The notes under the pieces were generated by a model that ran no database searches, had not been told where the DNA came from, and saw only the letters and a list, made by a program, of their open reading frames with translations. Made by a program: the position numbers and the translations under genes. A stretch of DNA of 64,000 nt, taken from assembly GCA_000745135.1 (NCBI GenBank), contig JQNH01000001.1, forward strand, positions 3,271,501-3,335,500, written 5' to 3'. Shown here piece after piece: positions 62,888 through 64,000 of the stretch. This DNA comes from Rhizobiales bacterium YIM 77505. GTDB lineage: Bacteria; Pseudomonadota; Alphaproteobacteria; Rhizobiales; Beijerinckiaceae. Positions within the stretch are counted from its first letter, which is position 1. Each line of letters begins with the position of its first letter.

Positions 62888-62932
62888 GCCGGCCTCTGGA
62901 CGGTAAAGAACCGAGATTGGATTTCTGTATAT

Positions 62933-63535
62933 ATGATTGCCGAGAAGATCGAGCGAGTCCCGCCCCGCGGGACCCTCAACCCCCTCCTCAAGCTCGCCCT
63001 CGAGCTTGGACCGCTCGTCCTGTTCTTCCTTGCCAACCAGCGCGCCGGCATCTTCACGGCGACAACCCTGTTCGTGGCGGCCACGGTGGCGTGCCTCGCC
63101 ATCCACTACGCGCTCGTGCGCAAGCTCCCGATCATGCCGCTGGTCTCCGGCGTGGTCGTGGTCGTCTTCGGCGGCTTGACGCTGGCGCTCCAGGACGAGC
63201 TCTTCATCAAGCTCAAGCCCACCATCGTGAACACGCTGTTCGGCCTGATCCTCATGGGCGGCCTCTATTTCGGCAAGCCGCTCCTGGCGATCGTGCTCGA
63301 TTCCATGTTCCAGCTGACGGAAGAGGGCTGGCGCAAGCTCACCTGGCGCTGGGCGATCTTCTTCTTCGTGCTTGCCGCCCTCAACGAGATCGTCTGGCGC
63401 ACGCAGTCGACCGATTTCTGGGTGAGCTTTAAGGTGTTCGGCATCATGCCCCTGACACTGGCTTTCGCGCTCGCCCAGACGCCCCTTCTGATGCGCTACG
63501 AGGCCGCGACAAGCGAGGACGAGGCGGCCCGCTGA
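62933..63535 (+). CDS. yciB: inner-membrane septation protein A family (YciB)
   Basis: 200 aa with five to six membrane segments ([58 protein letters not shown]). Motifs ELGPLVLFF and [17 protein letters not shown] are typical of YciB/IspA-septation proteins, which support normal division and envelope integrity. The start ATG 62933 lies in an AT-rich stretch and has only a weak TTGGA site. The 3' end overlaps the opposite cyclase gene by about 40 bp. Confidence 0.92.
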   Translation: MIAEKIERVPPRGTLNPLLKLALELGPLVLFFLANQRAGIFTATTLFVAATVACLAIHYALVRKLPIMPLVSGVVVVVFGGLTLALQDELFIKLKPTIVNTLFGLILMGGLYFGKPLLAIVLDSMFQLTEEGWRKLTWRWAIFFFVLAALNEIVWRTQSTDFWVSFKVFGIMPLTLAFALAQTPLLMRYEAATSEDEAAR

Positions 63536-64000
63536 GCCGGCCCCATGATGCGGGTCGCTCCCACCCGGCCGCGCAGCACCTCTTCCGCGACCTCGCGCCA
63601 CTTTGCTGCGAGCCCCGCCGCCACCACCGCTTCCTGTGAGGCAAGGACCGGGACGCCGTAGCGCTTGGTGGCCTGTTCGAGGCGAGAGGCGACGTTCACG
63701 GCGTCCCCGAGCACGGTGAACTCGATGCGCTCCTCGTCGCCCACGAGCCCGCAATAGACCTCGCCCGTATGGATGCCGATGCCGATCCGCAACGGCGGCT
63801 CGAAACGGCGCTTCTCGTTCCACCGCTCGATGCGCCGCAGGAGGTCGTCGGCGAAGGCAAAGGCGCGGGCTGCGTCCTGCGCGCTCGGATCGGGGACGCC
63901 GAACACCACGAGCGCCCCGTCGCCGATGAACTTGTCGATCATGCCGCCATGGGCCTGGGCGGCCTCCATCACCCGCCGCCGGAAGGAGGTGATGAACACC
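63496..64000 (-). CDS. class III adenylate/guanylate cyclase (5' end outside window)
   Basis: C-terminal 167 residues of a nucleotidyl cyclase. The catalytic core is partly visible: [18 protein letters not shown] holds a metal-binding Asp, [15 protein letters not shown] and [16 protein letters not shown] are also characteristic. It makes cyclic nucleotide signals. The N-terminal regulatory domain lies beyond the right edge, so membrane or sensory parts are not known. The 3' end overlaps yciB. Confidence 0.9.
   Translation of the reverse strand, partial: VFITSFRRRVMEAAQAHGGMIDKFIGDGALVVFGVPDPSAQDAARAFAFADDLLRRIERWNEKRRFEPPLRIGIGIHTGEVYCGLVGDEERIEFTVLGDAVNVASRLEQATKRYGVPVLASQEAVVAAGLAAKWREVAEEVLRGRVGATRIMGPAQRAASSSLVAAS

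Overview
This 64 kb window is GC-rich chromosomal DNA from an alphaproteobacterium, most likely of the order Hyphomicrobiales (Rhizobiales). Several features support this: ffs-dnaX-ybaB-recR synteny, an infC that appears to start at ATT (I-R-R-P), an Hsp20-DUF1150 pair, rpmI-rplT-pheST, ftsY close to a YciB-type septation protein, a five-gene urtABCDE urea ABC operon and many periplasmic solute-binding proteins. I cannot name the genus. Almost the whole window is coding, with many 1-8 nt overlaps between genes on the same strand.

Layout. 1-3.7 kb: partial HIT gene, SRP 4.5S RNA, dnaX, ybaB, recR. 3.7-10.2 kb: ung, exported 5'-nucleotidase, TPR lipoprotein, small exported protein, then the M17 aminopeptidase and NlpC/P60 pair and a small unknown gene. 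10.3-19.7 kb: a complete minus-strand nucleoside uptake and salvage operon (BMP binding protein, ATPase, VOC protein, two permeases, cdd, PNP, deoC, deoA, hydroxyacid reductase). 19.8-28 kb: MoeB/ThiF protein, then pheT and pheS split by a low-GC two-gene HEPN cassette, rplT, rpmI, a lone DctP-type binding protein, and infC.

28-35.2 kb: GT4 glycosyltransferase, alpha/beta hydrolase, DUF1150, Hsp20, Cache-HisKA_2 histidine kinase, an IS5/IS427-type insertion sequence, AmpG-like permease. 35.2-41.7 kb: sugar-acid cluster (SMP-30 lactonase, DHDPS-family aldolase, Bug-type binding protein, RraA-like aldolase, FCD-GntR regulator, IlvD/Edd dehydratase). 41.9-48.3 kb: acyl-CoA module (CoA-transferase, MaoC-like hydratase, acyl-CoA dehydrogenase) downstream of a TAXI-TRAP transporter. 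48.5-49.6 kb: azlCD. 49.6-55.3 kb: urtABCDE with a candidate sigma-54 promoter in front of urtA. 55.5-58.3 kb: hydroxyproline-type genes (proline-racemase family epimerase, DHDPS-family deaminase, one-cysteine Asp/Glu racemase-like protein). 58.5-64 kb: leuC with a terminator, two small exported proteins, ftsY, a VapBC pair, the septation protein and a partial class III cyclase.

The accessory content is mainly nutrient scavenging (nucleosides, urea, sugar acids, organic acids, hydroxyproline). Three small insertions interrupt or sit beside core genes: the HEPN cassette in pheST, VapBC between ftsY and yciB, and the IS element upstream of the histidine kinase. The HEPN cassette is the best candidate for an under-described system. 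Two families of palindromic intergenic repeats also recur through the window.
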